36,580 nt of DNA from Pseudomonadota bacterium. Its GTDB lineage: Bacteria; Pseudomonadota; Alphaproteobacteria; Rhizobiales; Pleomorphomonadaceae. Below, piece by piece: positions 35,934 to 36,580 of the stretch. Under the pieces are notes generated by a model. That model was not told the DNA's origin. It saw nothing but the letters and a program-made list of their open reading frames with translations, and ran no database searches. How positions within the stretch are numbered: position 1 is the stretch's first letter; the number at the start of each line of letters is the position of its first letter. The position numbers were made by a program, and so were the translations under genes. The stretch covers positions 1 to 36,580 of the forward strand of contig JAGSYU010000029.1 of NCBI GenBank assembly GCA_018262575.1, read 5' to 3'.

Positions 35934-36580
35934 TGGAGCTGGACGACTTACCGTTTGCCATCGCCCTTCACCGCCCTATCCTCGCTCTGCGATTTGCCGA
36001 ACCGCGACAGATGCTGAGTTGGTCGATCTCGCGACCGGGCTTCACTGTCGCCAAGGCTGTCGCCTGGCTCGAAGTCAAGGACGCCGACTTGCCGGTCGGC
36101 CGCGATCCGGTGGTCGTCCTTGGCGATGCCCTCGCCCGGGAAGGCCTCACCGACGCCGTCGGGCTGATGACCGCCTGCGACGTCGGCGCCTACCATACGT
36201 GCCGGACGACAATCGAAGGAGTCGAGGCGATCGTCGTCACAACGGTCGGGCTCGGCAATGGCGAGTTCGTAGGGCGGCGCCGGTTCACCAGCAGCTCCTT
36301 GGGCGCCCCCAAACCCGGCACAATCAACACCTTCGTTCATGTGTCGCTGCCACTCAGCGACGGGGCTCTGGTCGAGACGATTGCCATCGCCGCCCAAGCT
36401 CGTACCGTTGCCATCCTGCAAACGACGCAAGATGGCGACCGCGAAGCGGTAACCGGGACCGGGTCCGACTGCATCGTCGTCGCCGCGCCGCTGGGAGGAA
36501 GCGTCCACTATGCCGGATTGCATACCGCCGTTGGCGAGGCGGTCGGCGCGTCCGTGATGGGGGCGACCCGAGCCGCCGCC
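35933..36580 (+). CDS. cbiZ: Adenosylcobinamide amidohydrolase CbiZ (runs off the window)
   Basis: The 216 visible residues match the CbiZ family. The central LGDALAREGLTDAVGLMTACDVGAYHT and the later GTGSDCIVVAAPLGGSVHYAGLHTAVGEAVG are characteristic. CbiZ removes the lower-ligand loop from adenosylcobinamide or pseudocobalamin-type corrinoids to allow rebuilding with another base. Salvage and remodelling of imported corrinoids is therefore likely. The frame is still open at the last base; by family length little should be missing. Confidence 0.88.
   Translation, partial: MELDDLPFAIALHRPILALRFAEPRQMLSWSISRPGFTVAKAVAWLEVKDADLPVGRDPVVVLGDALAREGLTDAVGLMTACDVGAYHTCRTTIEGVEAIVVTTVGLGNGEFVGRRRFTSSSLGAPKPGTINTFVHVSLPLSDGALVETIAIAAQARTVAILQTTQDGDREAVTGTGSDCIVVAAPLGGSVHYAGLHTAVGEAVGASVMGATRAAA

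Overview
The window is GC-rich, densely packed DNA that looks alphaproteobacterial, most likely from a Hyphomicrobiales (rhizobia-like) soil or plant-associated bacterium. The evidence is codon use, many ATGA-type gene overlaps, FCD-type GntR regulators, a biuret-degradation operon of the rhizobial kind and aerobic corrinoid-methyltransferase genes. This is an inference from style and gene content; no marker gene or rRNA is present.

Layout. (1) 1-6186: a non-phosphorylating L-fucose (or L-rhamnose/related deoxysugar) locus. A minus-strand operon carries an enolase-superfamily sugar-acid dehydratase, an aldo/keto reductase, a COG3618 lactonase and lactaldehyde reductase fucO (cut by the window edge). 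A plus-strand FadR-type regulator separates it from a second minus-strand operon, an MFS transporter followed by a sugar mutarotase. AT-rich inverted repeats sharing ATATGTATTA lie in front of both operons. (2) 6187-6622: a decayed IS3-type transposase fragment. (3) 6623-15958: a nitrogen-scavenging operon for biuret, and perhaps triuret. It has a divergent GntR regulator, a BMP-type ABC importer, biuret hydrolase, a second cysteine hydrolase, a small cupin and allophanate hydrolase. A near-perfect sigma-54 promoter with a possible NtrC site precedes it. (4) 15959-17339: an IS256-family transposase remnant and a long non-coding stretch holding two identical LacI-type operators 378 bp apart.

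(5) 17340-30744: the most unusual part. A LacI regulator and a ribose-type ABC importer are followed by a ribokinase-family kinase, an RbsD-type pyranase, two uroporphyrinogen-decarboxylase-family proteins, a methyltransferase-type corrinoid protein, an AraC regulator, a DeoC aldolase, a ferredoxin/ASKHA corrinoid activator and a DUF1638 protein. Such parts would suit import, phosphorylation, demethylation and aldol cleavage of a methylated pentose or deoxypentose. No such pathway is known to me, and the substrate is inferred only from gene content. The kinase lacks the Asn and Asp that contact ribose in E. coli ribokinase, which hints at an altered sugar. (6) 30745-36580: a cobalamin riboswitch followed by btuB, btuF, btuC, btuD and cbiZ (open at the window edge), which would take up and remodel corrinoids, plausibly to supply the corrinoid protein of block 5.
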